Positions 22,332 through 32,903 of a stretch of 64,000 bases of DNA are shown in pieces. Under the pieces are notes generated by a model. The model did no database searches and was not told the DNA's origin. It saw only the letters and a list, made by a program, of their open reading frames with translations. Position numbers and translations under genes: made by a program. Within the stretch, counting starts at the first letter, position 1, and every line of letters begins with the position of its first letter. The stretch lies in NCBI GenBank assembly GCA_903813345.2, contig CAIIXF020000007.1, positions 20,447,564-20,511,563 on the forward strand, given 5' to 3'. The stretch is from Owenia fusiformis. Its lineage: Eukaryota; Annelida; Polychaeta; Sabellida; Oweniidae.

Positions 22332-23216
22332 CATTAGGTCAATGCAATTTTAGAATCGCCAAACAGACTTTAACACGTGGTACAATAGGGAATACGGTGT
22401 TGCCAAAACCTTGTGAGGGGAGTGTGCTATAGTGTCGTCATACAACAAATACTCAAAAATATTCCCAACATGGCCTCCCTGGACCTACCATTATTATGTC
22501 ATTATAGTTAGTTATTGATGTCATATGATATGGATATTATTACTTGAATTGTAGTAACTACAAGAACACACTATTCTCGAGACATCGTGATTTCAAAATT
22601 CAAAATTAAACATTCGCCATTTTTCAATTCAGAATTTCAATCGCGAGTTTGCATTTCCATGCAAAAATTCAAAACACAGGAGGTGGTCAAGAAATTAGCT
22701 CATTTTTGGATCGCTGTTTAGTCACTTATATATGATACAAGTATATATGATATTTTCGCCTCATCCAGTAGGATCAATCTCACTGTGTTGTCGACTTGTC
22801 TTATCTTTAAGCAAGTACATATCATGTAAACTGTAACATCTCCTTCTCGACAGCTCAATTAATTTGATTGACATGCAGCCCAAGGTTATGATTAATTCTA
22901 CTTTCTATATTCAGAAACTACATTTAATTGAGTACTTCATCTGGAAGCGAACTTCACCTGGAAATGCTTGCAGATTATTTTTGTAATTTGTTTGTGCATT
23001 CCCCTTCATAAGTTTTGTAAACCTATTAAGACTGTTCTAAATGATATGATTATTTTGCTCAATGTTATCATGAGCTTATGAAAGGTAAATTCCCATCCAT
23101 TTCTCCATGGTTATTGCGCATGTGTCTCGCGATCTGATTAATCCATTCGCGAAAATACTGGCGTAGTTTGATGGGAACTCTGTTTTGCGAAATTTATGGA
23201 GGGTAGTGTAGTTAAA
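22332..23216. other. Stretch without recognised feature
   Basis: No supported gene. Short AT-rich inverted phrases around 22590-22680 (ATTTCAAAATTCAAAATT and similar) are low complexity. Confidence 0.3.
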
Positions 23217-23289
23217 TACCCTTTGCATTCGTTCGACTTCACTTCTTAAAAGAGAGCTCCGTCTTCAACTAGACTCTGCACGCAGGGTA
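23217..23289 (-). mobile_element. R3 element, copy 3, with 9-bp target duplication
   Basis: This 73-bp copy has TACCCTTTGCATTCG and GCACGCAGGGTA ends. The flanking 9-mers are GTAGTTAAA on the left and GTAGATAAA on the right, 8 of 9 identical. The sequence is nearly the same as copy 1. Confidence 0.88.
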
Positions 23290-23484
23290 GTAGATAAACT
23301 GTTGGATTACCTTGATGATTTCATTCATAATTACGATAGAAAATCGAACATCGAGGGATGAGTATCTACCTGAGACTTATGTGCCGGGCTGTACTCAAAA
23401 CTAAAAGAGAAAACCTATCTGAACATATTGCTATTTTTTCATTAAATCACGTACTGTAAGCCATTATTAGAGAGGTTAAGCTAC

Positions 23485-23730
23485 ACGTATTTAACAAAAC
23501 TTGAACGTGAACTTCAATGCGCGCGCAGATAAATGACGTCAGATTTGTTTATTTCCTGTGGGCCAGCGTGAAGTTTACAAGTCTTTACATGAGATTATCA
23601 TATTCGTGCAATTTACAGACGCGTATTCAACAAAGCATGAACGTGTACTTCTATGCGCGCGCAGGAAAATGACGTCAGATTAGTCTACTTTCTACAGGTA
23701 AGCGTGAAAGTTACAGGTTTTTACGTTTAG
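23485..23730. repeat. Direct duplication with CRE-like TGACGTCA motifs
   Basis: Two units of about 135 bp each read ACGTATTTAACAAAACTTGA or ACGCGTATTCAACAAAGCAT, then GCGCGCGCAG, then AAATGACGTCAGATT, then AGCGTGAA, GTTTACA or GTTACAG and TTTTTACG or TTTACAT. The perfect TGACGTCA palindrome in each is the consensus CREB/ATF site. Whether the element uses it as a promoter is inference. Confidence 0.75.
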
Positions 23731-24039
23731 ATAAGTGATTACACGTCGCTCATTACGTGATTGATTTTAGCTATGTTCTAGGATGGCCCGGGAGCCAATA
23801 TTTGATACAAACAATCTTACTTGTTATAAGTGTAAGCCCCAATAATTAATTGGAAATAAGAATACATTTTAATGAGAAAATGACAACTTCAAGTGTAATC
23901 GTTTGTTCATTCCGTACAATATAAATAAGCAGTGCCAATTTGATACCCTGGGCTTGGTACAATATGGCTACTAAACGAAATGAAATGACTACCAGGGCCT
24001 ACGATTGCCTTATCACTACATTTGATTTGCCTGAATCTG

Positions 24040-24563
24040 AATGACTGAATGACCTGAATTGATTGCAAATTGAACAATTTCACAATTAATATGACACAAA
24101 TGGTATATCACATCAGATGAGCAAATATAAAGTTTGCAATCGATTCAGGTCATACTTCAAATTAAAAGATTATACATTTTTTCATCATTTTTTCCTACAA
24201 AATGGCTATAGAAAAATGCTTCAAAAGCAACTTTTACACTTATGAAATACCATACAACTTTGTAAATCCAAAGATTATACTGTTATGTTTCATTAATTAA
24301 TAACATATTTGGATAAGATGTAGGGATGTGTACGATGCAAATGGATTTTGACGGTCACACAAAGACTTCCTGGTTTGGCATCTCTACCCCTGTACACTTT
24401 ATGATTGAATATTTGCCCCAATAAGTGGCCCATTCATCAATACAGTGCTGAATATAGGTCAACAAGATACTAGTGTATATATAAGTGTAATGATAAAAGC
24501 AGTATATTTATTTTGAAAAATCAGATGAATTTATTTTGTTCATGGGGAGATCATAATGGAGGG
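24040..24563 (-). repeat. R5 dispersed repeat, copy A (reverse, 3' half absent)
   Basis: On the reverse strand this copy shares long blocks with 36828-37436 and 50262-51052: GATCTCCCCATG, TTCATCTGA, ACCAGGAAGT, TCAAAATCCATTTGCATC, CATCCCTACATCTTATCCAA and GCCATTTTGTAGGAAAAAAT. It then runs through a pair of inverted phrases around ACCTGAATCGATTGCAAACT. The distal part present in the other copies (after about 37190) is missing here. It retains a roughly 130-bp block shared with copy C but absent from copy B. Confidence 0.85.
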
Positions 24564-24630
24564 CGCACTAAATCATTTAATTGTGGTTGAATATGAAATA
24601 AAGCAAAAATAAAAAACACAATGTTTTTAA

Positions 24631-24698
24631 GCGACCAGATTCGAACCCAGGTCTAATGGACACGAGTCCGAAGTGCTATCCATTACCCAGAGACATGA
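24631..24698 (-). pseudogene. tRNA-derived sequence (degraded tRNA or SINE fragment)
   Basis: Read on the reverse strand this gives GGGTAATGGATAGCACTTCG, then GACTCGTGTCCATTAGACC, then TGGGTTCGAATCTGGTCGC. The GGTTCGAAT matches the internal B-box or T-loop of tRNA genes, and TAATGGATAGC fits a D-arm/A-box. The T-stem does not pair properly (CTGGG against CTGGT), so it is not a functional tRNA as it stands. Followed by an A/T-rich tail, it may be the head of a SINE or a tRNA pseudogene carried inside the R6 element. Confidence 0.5.
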
Positions 24699-24962
24699 CT
24701 TTTAAATACGCTCACCACATAAATATAGCACCACGTCCACTGACATGGTTTCAGACGTGTAGCTTAACAGAACATTTTCTTAAACGTGTACTTGAGCGTG
24801 GACTTACGCGTTCAGGTTCACGGTTTGCATTTATACGTGTAGCTTAACCTCTCTAGTATCTCCCAGAAACTCACCAGATGACCCCGTTTAACTTTTGAAA
24901 AGTAAATATTACTCTGGGGGAGCATGCGAAATACGCTCAGAGTCGCCTCTATGGACCTAGTC

Positions 24963-25023
24963 TACCCTTTCCAGAAATTAAATTAAAAACTTTAAAAAGA
25001 GCTTCGTTTTAAGGTTCAGGGTA
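24963..25023 (-). mobile_element. Probable degraded R3 copy
   Basis: It starts TACCCTTTCC and ends TTCAGGGTA with the shared internal phrase AAAAAGAGCTTCGTTTT. It is about 12 bp shorter than intact copies, and no target duplication is recognisable, as expected of an old insertion. Confidence 0.5.
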
Positions 25024-25315
25024 TGTCGCCCTGTTGTTGTAAATGTGTATGTACAAGTACCTAAAATGGTACTCGTCCAAGTACCTGAGCATAATTCCAA
25101 CATTTCATTGCCAAATATCCAAAAATGTAAAATGTGTAAAAGGTCATGTAAAATCATGTGTACATATGGCCATGCTTTGGAGTTTGGTCTAGGGTTTCGG
25201 ATTCTGTATATAAAACACATATTGCATTGCAACTATTCAAGCTGATATTTGAATTATTTGTTTCAATATCTCGATATCAAGGCCACAATATGAGATGCTT
25301 GTGATCATGTATAGT

Positions 25316-25642
25316 CTTGCTTTGAAACAATGCATCAAAGCATGCTGAATTATGACTTTTATATCATTTACATAACTTGCTTTGAAACAATGCGTCAAAG
25401 CATGCTGAATTATGACTTTTATATAATTCACATGTCTTGCCTTGGAACAATGCATCAAAGCATGCTAAATTATGACTTTATATCATTTACATGTCTTGCC
25501 TTGAAACAATGCATCAAAGCATGCTGAATTATGACTTTTATATCATATACATGTCTTGCCTTAAAACAATGCATCAAAGCATGCTGAATTATGACTTTAA
25601 TATAATTTAATTACATGTCTTGCTTTGAAACAATGCATCAAT
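25316..25642 (+). repeat. 60-bp minisatellite, about 5.5 units
   Basis: The unit reads TCTTGCTTTGAAACAATGCA, then TCAAAGCATGCTGAATTATG, then ACTTTTATATCATTTACATG. Unit starts fall at about 25316, 25376, 25436, 25495, 25555 and 25618, with only a few substitutions per unit. The last unit is truncated. Forward and reverse 65-73 codon frames across it are repeat artefacts. Confidence 0.95.
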
Positions 25643-25649
25643 GACGTCG

Positions 25650-26754
25650 ACCTTTCCAGCTCGTAAACATTGAAAACCGTGTTTCCTTTTACATTGGCTT
25701 TTAAGCAACTAAACGGTTATAACACTGATTGGAAGGAAATGATTCAAACATATAGTGAGGCAGTCGTGTTACTTACTATTTTCCTACACCATCTAACTTG
25801 GATCCCGGGCGTTTTAAACGAATAGTCCTTTTTCCAGATTTATTTTAAAACTGACGCAGACTTCTATAAAAGTGTTATATAAATCAGAGAAAGTGGACAT
25901 AAAATCATTTATAGAATCATAAACATGCAAAGACTATTAAGTTACATCACTGTATAATCTAATAATATTAATGGATCGGACTGACAAAAGGTCGTTTAAT
26001 ATTTCCGATGATTTTCTCTACTAGTGTGGTATGATATATCTAAAAAATCTTGCGCTTTGTGTACCGAACGGTTTGGCTTTGTCAGTTATCTGTGATTGCT
26101 TGGTGGGATATCAATCAACTTCAACAGGTTAAAGGGAACATTTATAAACTTCTCATACAACTCTGAGGCAGTATCTCAATGTGTATACTATCTGGGGAAA
26201 TTCCGACTCTGAGGAAAACCTACAAGGTACGGGGAAGCATCGAGTTAAAAGCGTTTCAAGAAACAATATAAATATTCTGTAAACAGTTCAGTTCAATTAA
26301 ACTTTGATGTTTAATGTTACTCATCTGTATACATGGATATTTGGCTTACATGACGACGGAACAAATGTTTCTTACCTACGTAAGAGTTGATTGACGGCAA
26401 TCTATATGAAACTATTAATGCTAACTGCTATATAAGATAGTGTGATAGACCTCCTTGGATATGCTCTCTTGAAGTCATTACAACTTAAAGTCAATCAAGG
26501 CCCGAATACCAACAGTACAACATTTCAAAGGCAAGTCTATTGTCAATCTCGATCGGTTGCTTTGCGCTAATGAACAGATTGTTTGGAAGGCTTTTTACAA
26601 CAGAATAGCATCCCAGAAAAACATTCGGAATGAACTTTTAATAGTCCATGCACTGATTACAAAAATCGGTTGGAACATGACACGTGAATTAAAGTAAGTG
26701 AGCTTCTACAGAGAAATAAACGAAAAAGATCTGTATTCAACAAGCAAAAACAAA
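25650..26754. other. Stretch without recognised feature; possible upstream region of a first exon
   Basis: No repeat copy or coding frame recognised. If 26755-26824 is a first coding exon, the last 100-200 bases could be its 5' untranslated region. Confidence 0.25.
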
Positions 26755-26824
26755 ATGGGCAAATTAAACAGAAAAATGTGCATAGAGATCCATGGAGAAT
26801 CGTTTGAGAAGCCTCTGGAAAAAG
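26755..26824 (+). CDS. Candidate first coding exon with splice donor
   Basis: An ATG in favourable context (A at -3, G at +4) opens the peptide MGKLNRKMCIEIHGESFEKP followed by LEK. It runs into AAAG then GTAGGT, a good animal splice donor starting at 26825, after 70 coding bases (phase 1). The peptide is basic then mixed, with no signal peptide or known motif. I cannot identify the family, and the next exon was not found in the downstream sequence. The support is only start context plus donor, so chance is a real alternative. Confidence 0.25.
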
Positions 26825-28746
26825 GTAGGTTTAGTAATTGCTTAACAGAAATACCATTTATAAAATAATAGTTATCGATTTCATAAACAACTTAACCACT
26901 TGATGTAAACTAAAATGTTGCTGACTTGAGTTGAAATTCCATAGCCAATGTTTTTTTAAATACCTTATTTTCAATGAATGAATACATTTAAAAATATCTG
27001 ATTCGCGAAATACATGATCACAATGGCTATTGTTTCCCGCATTTAAAACATCTACGACGAAGTTTCCGAGTCTCTCTTTATCTATAAGAAGGTGTGCATC
27101 CCTCTTTATCCAATGGTTATGGGGAATATAAACTCCAACATATACTACAGCCTGTCATGAATCACACAATTGGGTTCCAATTCCAGGATGACTGAATTAC
27201 CACATGATGTAAAAATTAGAGCGAACGGGTTTGGAATGTGTTTGACATCATAAAGGTTCAGGAGAATTGAATTAATCATGAATAATGTTCGCATTAAGTA
27301 GATATCGCATAAAAAACATAAATAAGCAGATTGTGTTGTTTATTTCCTGGCTGATTGAAAAATAAGAAAAGTTATCATCAAAAATGGAAACAATGAATTG
27401 ATCTATTTAACCACCGTATTTTTAAGATTGTAATTTGAGGGAAGGTCGACAACGCTCTGAGTCAAGAAAAATCTCTATTTAGCTGGTGGGAAATTGAAGA
27501 GAAAAAGTGGACGTTAATAACCATAATAGTTTGAATCAAGTTGGTAGATTGTTTAGAAGTTTTGAAAATGATTGAATTTATAGCGGATAGAAATGACATT
27601 TATGTATCAAGATGAACATAATTATGCCATATTCTACTTTCAAGGTGTTTATAACACAAAGGAGTTAGAGCAACTGAACCTTGTGAATCAAGCTAAAGTG
27701 ATGTCTCGGGAAACTGTACTATTACAGCCTTGAATTAATGAGATGTAGAATAAGCTCAGTTCGGATTAAAACATTATTATTTATTGTTCATTTGTCACTC
27801 GTAAGGCATCGTGGCCTTTACCTCGTTCCGGTTAAGATACACTTGGTTTAGATGCACAATGTAAACTCTAACTAGAGATAAGTAATGCTAATAAGAACAT
27901 CTTTTTGTCTAGTACTAACTATTGCGTTCACGAGTGTTTCAATATAGTCATAGAAAACTCTCTGAACATCCATTTTAAGAAGATACCGTTTCGTTTTCCT
28001 TTCGTGTATAATTCTGTGAATTGTTCTTACTAGTTCATGTACTTATCTTGCAATTAATTTAAATCTTGTTTTCGTTGCTATTCTTCTTACTTAGTGATGG
28101 ATCTCCATAGATAATAAGTACAACAATTGATTTACAGCCTAATGGATACCTTCATTACATTAATTGTGCTCTTATTGCTAGGATAAGACCACTTTAGACT
28201 TTGTGTTGGTAAAGGAAAAGTGAATACCTCAAATGTTATAAAATGTATTCGAAGAGACCCTTTTGGAAGTGGCTTGAAAAACTAACATATCTTAATCGCT
28301 CTCAAACCAGACTGCATCATATCCGTTTTCAAAATGGGTAGTATCAATGGGTTTTACATTTATCAACCTTACATTAACAACATGAGTGTAATATTCTTTT
28401 AGGGAACATACATTCATATTCAAGGAAGGAGTTAGAAGATAGTTCAAACGGATGTTTTGCCATACAGTTTAATAGAAAATGTCAGATATGGCGAGGAATG
28501 GATCGTCAGTAATGTGTCAGAATATTAAAAAAGCTACCTTGAGGTCACACCCAGTATGTAAGCCTGTCTATCAACACAGCTGTCTACGAGAATGCTACTT
28601 ACATAGCCAAGCGATTAAAAATATATCCCAGACCAAACAAACAATCTACTACAACAACACTGAGTAAACCGTACCCATTTCAGTTCAGAATATAATATCA
28701 GTTCCCTACTATATGCTATGCACGGGCACATCAAACCTTGGCGCAG
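26825..28746. other. Stretch without recognised feature
   Basis: About 1.9 kb with no repeat copy, RNA gene or coding frame that I can support. It would be intron if the exon at 26755 is real. Confidence 0.3.
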
Positions 28747-29278
28747 GGTATATAGAGATTATCCTATCCTGAGCCCCTGTAGCAAATATATTAAATTGGC
28801 CTCGGGATAATCCCAATATCCTGAACCGACTATAGGATAATATGTTTATCCCATACCAATCTTGGTCTTCTGGTTCACATTGTTCAATCGTGGAAATATT
28901 TTAGAATATTCATGTCCAGTTTTGTTTTCTTGGCCGTGTGCGGATTTTCCTGTTCTCTCAAATATTCCCACTTTTATTTTCTCGAATGTTTGATTGATTA
29001 AGTGGAAGCTCCTTCCCTTTTTTAAACCATCAAACAGATCCCGATTGTCTGTGTTTTCTCCATTGTCGTTTACAGTCATTACGCGAACATTACAACTTAT
29101 GAACAAATATGCTAATTAAACAGATCATCCCATAGTCGGTTTAGGATATTGGGATTATCCCTTGGCCAATATAATATATCTACCCTCGGGACATACGGCC
29201 CTCGGGCAGATATATTATATTGGCTTCGGGATGATCCCAATATCCTGAATTTCATATAGGATAATCCCTATATATTAC
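28747..29278. mobile_element. Multi-layered palindromic element (CTCGGGATAATCCC family)
   Basis: The outer ends are inverted (GGGTATATAGAGATTATCCT at left, complement AGGATAATCCCTATATATTA at right). Inside, 28785-28842 is mirrored by 29127-29184 around phrases CTCGGGATAATCCCAATATC and GATATTGGGATTATCCC. A third arm at 29205-29260 repeats ATATATTATATTGGCTTCGG then GATGATCCCAATATC. There are therefore at least three related arms in alternating orientation. An 86-codon reverse frame (28846-29106) sits between the inner arms. Its composition is protein-like, but no family is recognised. Confidence 0.8.
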
Positions 29279-29331
29279 CAAAGACGAAGCTCTCTTTTAA
29301 GAAGCTAAGTCGAACGAATGCAAAGGGCGGG
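29279..29331 (+). mobile_element. R3 element, 5'-truncated copy 4
   Basis: It contains AAGACGAAGCTCTCTTTTAA, then GAAGCTAAGTCGAACGAATG and CAAAGGG, the 3' two-thirds of R3. The TACCCTGCGCGCAG end is missing where it abuts the palindromic element, so either a deletion or an insertion junction removed it. Confidence 0.75.
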
Positions 29332-29872
29332 CTACGTTTTGTATCCTTCTCACTATTGATGAATATCGAGCGTGTAATGTACGTTACCCTGATAAGTACA
29401 CTCCCCTCCATAAGTTTGGCAACCTTTTTCCCCCATTGAACTACGTGTTAAAGCCTCTTTACGTTTGAATTTTTATTTACTTAACCGGCGATGAAATAAC
29501 TTATAATATTGATGGAAACGTAACTTGACTTTATTTCCAATACTTCCAAATTTTCTCAATTTTTTTCCTCAATTACAATAGGTCGAAAATTGATGATGAA
29601 TTTGAGGAACTTTTTAAAATCGACATTCCCATGTTAACCAATATTTGCATACGTACATTCCGATTAAGGTAGGCCAGATGTACAAATAATTTGAACTGTT
29701 TATCTGACTTGTCACATGTCCTAATGTCATTTTACCTTCTTTTCGTTCATTCCAGAATTTGTTGAATCAAATACCATGCCGGGCATGACTAACAAACACA
29801 TTTTTGTTTGAAGAGAGGCGTGAATATATGTCAAACTCAATGCTGCCCTGAGCGCTAAGAGCGTAGTAATTA
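29332..29872. other. Stretch without recognised feature
   Basis: No gene or repeat copy identified. Confidence 0.3.
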
Positions 29873-30479
29873 CAGGGTGGCCCAAAAACAAGACCCAAGT
29901 TTAAGGATGAATGTCATACGATATAACGTTAAACCACACCATGTATTGTATAATGTTAGAGATAAAGCATTTCCTAACAATATGACACCGTTTAATTGAA
30001 AAACCGTTATTTTCTTGTTGAGTGAGAAGCTGAAATTGACACCCAAGAATTATTCACTGCGGATTTCCAAATTGTTGAAAATGGAGGGAAATTTGAACTT
30101 TGGCCCCTTCAAGAGAGGTACATTTATAACAACAATAATACTTTTTAATAATATTTTTAATTAATTATCAATTGTGTTCTTAAATAAATTTATCATGATT
30201 CAGTCAGTCAAGCATATTGAGTGTAGCTGTGACTGCAATATGAAGGGAACTTTGGGAATTTTCAAATTTTGATTTTTGGTCACTCACTGCACCCCTCACT
30301 GCACCCCTGGTTTAGTCTCTAACCCTACACGAAAACAAAGGTTTTTCAATTGGATGGTGTCATTTTGTTAGGAAATGATTTATCTTTTAAATGATATATA
30401 ATACATGGCATGGTTTAACATATATCATATGAATCATTCATCTTTAAACTTGGGTATTGGTCTTTTTGGCCCACCCCTG
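29873..30479. mobile_element. 607-bp TA-flanked element with about 150-bp terminal inverted repeats
   Basis: The left end reads TA then CAGGGTGGCCCAAAAACAAG, followed by CCCAAGTTTAAGGATGAATG. The complement of the right end reads CAGGGGTGGGCCAAAAAGAC, then CCAAGTTTAAAGATGAATG. The two ends continue in step (GTTAAACCACACCATGTATT against GTTAAACCATGCCATGTATT; TTTCCTAACAATATGACACC against TTTCCTAACAAAATGACACC). TA flanks both sides, so a Tc1/mariner-type origin is likely. The centre has no coding content, and a duplicated CTGCACCCCTCACTGCACCC sits near the right arm. Confidence 0.88.
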
Positions 30480-30526
30480 TAGAATATCAAGCTCTTTTAA
30501 AGTGGCAAAATCAGACTACTCGTATT

Positions 30527-30613
30527 TACTCCGCGCGCAAAGTCTAGTTATAAAACTACGAAGACGAAGCTAGCTCTTTTATAAGAGGCGAAGTCGAACG
30601 AATGCAAAGGGTA
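30527..30613 (+). mobile_element. R3 element, copy 5 (87 bp)
   Basis: It starts TACTCCGCGCGCAAAGTCTA and ends GTCGAACGAATGCAAAGGGTA (21-base end shared with the other copies from TCGAACG onward). It is longer than other copies through a partial duplication around AAGCTAGCTC. No clear 9-bp target duplication remains. Confidence 0.82.
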
Positions 30614-32903
30614 TAAACTATTCGAACTAATCGTATTTTACGTTTGTTCGCGCAGTCTCACTAAATTATTTAAATTTAACTTGTCTTTACAATTTAATTT
30701 CTTGGCATCCTGTATTAATAAGTTTCTTTAAATATTTCAGAGAACACAATACCAATGATACATGTAAGTCAAATATTTGTAATATTAAAACATTTAGTAA
30801 TTACACGGCTTTTAGGCATCACTACTGAAGATCCCCTGTGACAACTAAAAACTTTTTATAGGATGATTGTAGTGTCATAAAACAGTAAATTGAATACAAG
30901 TGACATGTATATTAATTGAAAAAAGCTGTCCCTTGTGACTAATTCCGATTCGGTTTATTTGATGTATTAAATACATAAATTCGTTGAAATAGAGTAGCAA
31001 TCAAGATGGCATTTACGTATCGATTCAACATTTGAAATATGCATTACATCAAATCTAAAAAATGTATTCTTTTTATTGGTAAGTCGAATTGAATATGTTC
31101 TCATTTTCTTCCCTCACATCAAATATCAGAACTTCAACTTCTGGTTCATAATTTCTTTGAGTCGTTTAAGCAAAACCATTTTTTTAATTGGAACTTAATT
31201 AAATTTCCAGAATTGAACTACTATATTAAGAGAACGGGTTTGCGCTTCTGTATTTCTGCTAGCTCTATGATCCAAATCAAGAATGGTCTAATCACCTATA
31301 TCTATCAAAACAAACCATTTATTGATTTAATAATTAAGTAAAATTGCATTCTACATAAATGTGTATTAGCTATCTATCACTCTGATTGAATTAATCAATA
31401 AGGCCTCCAAAAGGTAATGTCTGTTTGGTGTTAGTCTTTTGAAAAAAGAAGCAAGCTTTGTATTGTCTTTTACGATGAAATGCCAACAAAAGGAAAGAAA
31501 AATCTGTGAATCATACAAACTTATACAACAACATCTTTGTCCAGGGAGGTTTTGTATATCCGTGCATCCGTCGTTAAACAAACATTCAGCTTGTACGGCC
31601 TAAAAAGAATAGCCGGATTGAAAACTTATATAGACAAGTCATTTATAATAGATACGTTTGTGTTATTGGAATCAGGGAATGTCGATACAAGATTGTAAAC
31701 ACTGTCGTGATACTTCTTTGTTAACTGAACTGCATATGAACGTATTGTAACCGTCTCTCTAAAGGAGTAGTCGAGCCTGTGGACCCCGCAATGATTGTAA
31801 TCCTATGTAACTATGTAACTGATTATGAGTATGTCATTTGATGATATCTGATCATTGATTGTGTTATTTTGTGTCCAGTTCTATTCTTTATTTCTGCTGT
31901 CTAATTCCTGTTATATCCTCATATATAATATCCTTATAAGTTCTTTCATGCCATGATAATGAGCACTACATGAATTACAGAACAAAAATGCCTCCAAATT
32001 CAACGCGTGAGGTATCGAAAATATGCGAAATTTTCAGCTCAAGATTCTGCACCTGCAAGCAGATCGTAATTGGTGGGACACTATGTTAAATCCAAAACTG
32101 GGCCAAGGGTCGAAATCTAGGTTGATATCTGCATTTTTACTATTTGGGCCACTGGAGCCTCCTTAAGACGTCAAAGTCGAAAACAAATTCACTGGTCTGG
32201 GAAACTTTGTTTCGAGCATTTCAGAACTAAATCAAATCGAAACTGACTCATTAGTTAATTGTTTGCACTCTCACATTATCCGTCAATTCTTTTATAATTA
32301 CATAAATTAAAAATAGCAAGGGTTTCAAATGGACCCCTGGGGCACACTGGAATTCATGCAGCTGCTGGTAGACTTTTAACAATAATAACTCTTACTTATT
32401 GAATTATAAGGTAGGATTTGATAAGTAAAACTATATTGGCATCCATATTGACATGCATGTAGCTTCTTATTAAGTAACAACTTGTGAGCTAATGCTTCAA
32501 AAGCGGTGGATATATCCAAAAGAATAGCACGAATAGCTCAACTATTGTTCATGTTAGTTATAACTTTTGTAAGAAATTCAAGTATGCTTAAATTTTGGTG
32601 CTTGAAGTTCTGACCAGGAAGAAATCCACTTTGAAAATGATGTAGTTAGTTGTCTGGTAAAGTACATATTAATTAATTAATCTGAGTAAACGGCGATCTC
32701 ATTGAAAACAAATTATTGAAAAAATTTGGAAACAATTTTAAAACTGATGAAGCTGTTAACGTTAAATAAACCAATTTTACTTTGATACGTGTTTCCATCC
32801 GGCGGTGATTCGTTTGAAGAGTATTATAAGTGGTTGGTTGATATGTGCGACAAGCATCGCAGAATTAGCTTATTTTGTTAAACGAGTGAAATTGATCAAA
32901 TAT
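30614..32903. other. Stretch without recognised feature
   Basis: About 2.3 kb with no second copy elsewhere in the window, no RNA gene and no supported coding frame. Confidence 0.3.

Larger units (their letters stand above)
23470..24853. mobile_element. R6 inverted-ended element, copy A, containing nested repeats
   Basis: The left end GAGAGGTTAAGCTACACGTA is matched by the right end TACGTGTAGCTTAACCTCTC, a perfect 20-bp inverted repeat. TA flanks each side, as in TA-inserting DNA transposons. Inside are a duplicated CpG-rich block (23485-23730), a reverse R5 copy (24040-24563) and a tRNA-like sequence (24631-24698). A second, 507-bp family member with the same 12-bp terminus lies at 43209-43715. 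No transposase frame is visible, so the unit is non-autonomous. Confidence 0.8.
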
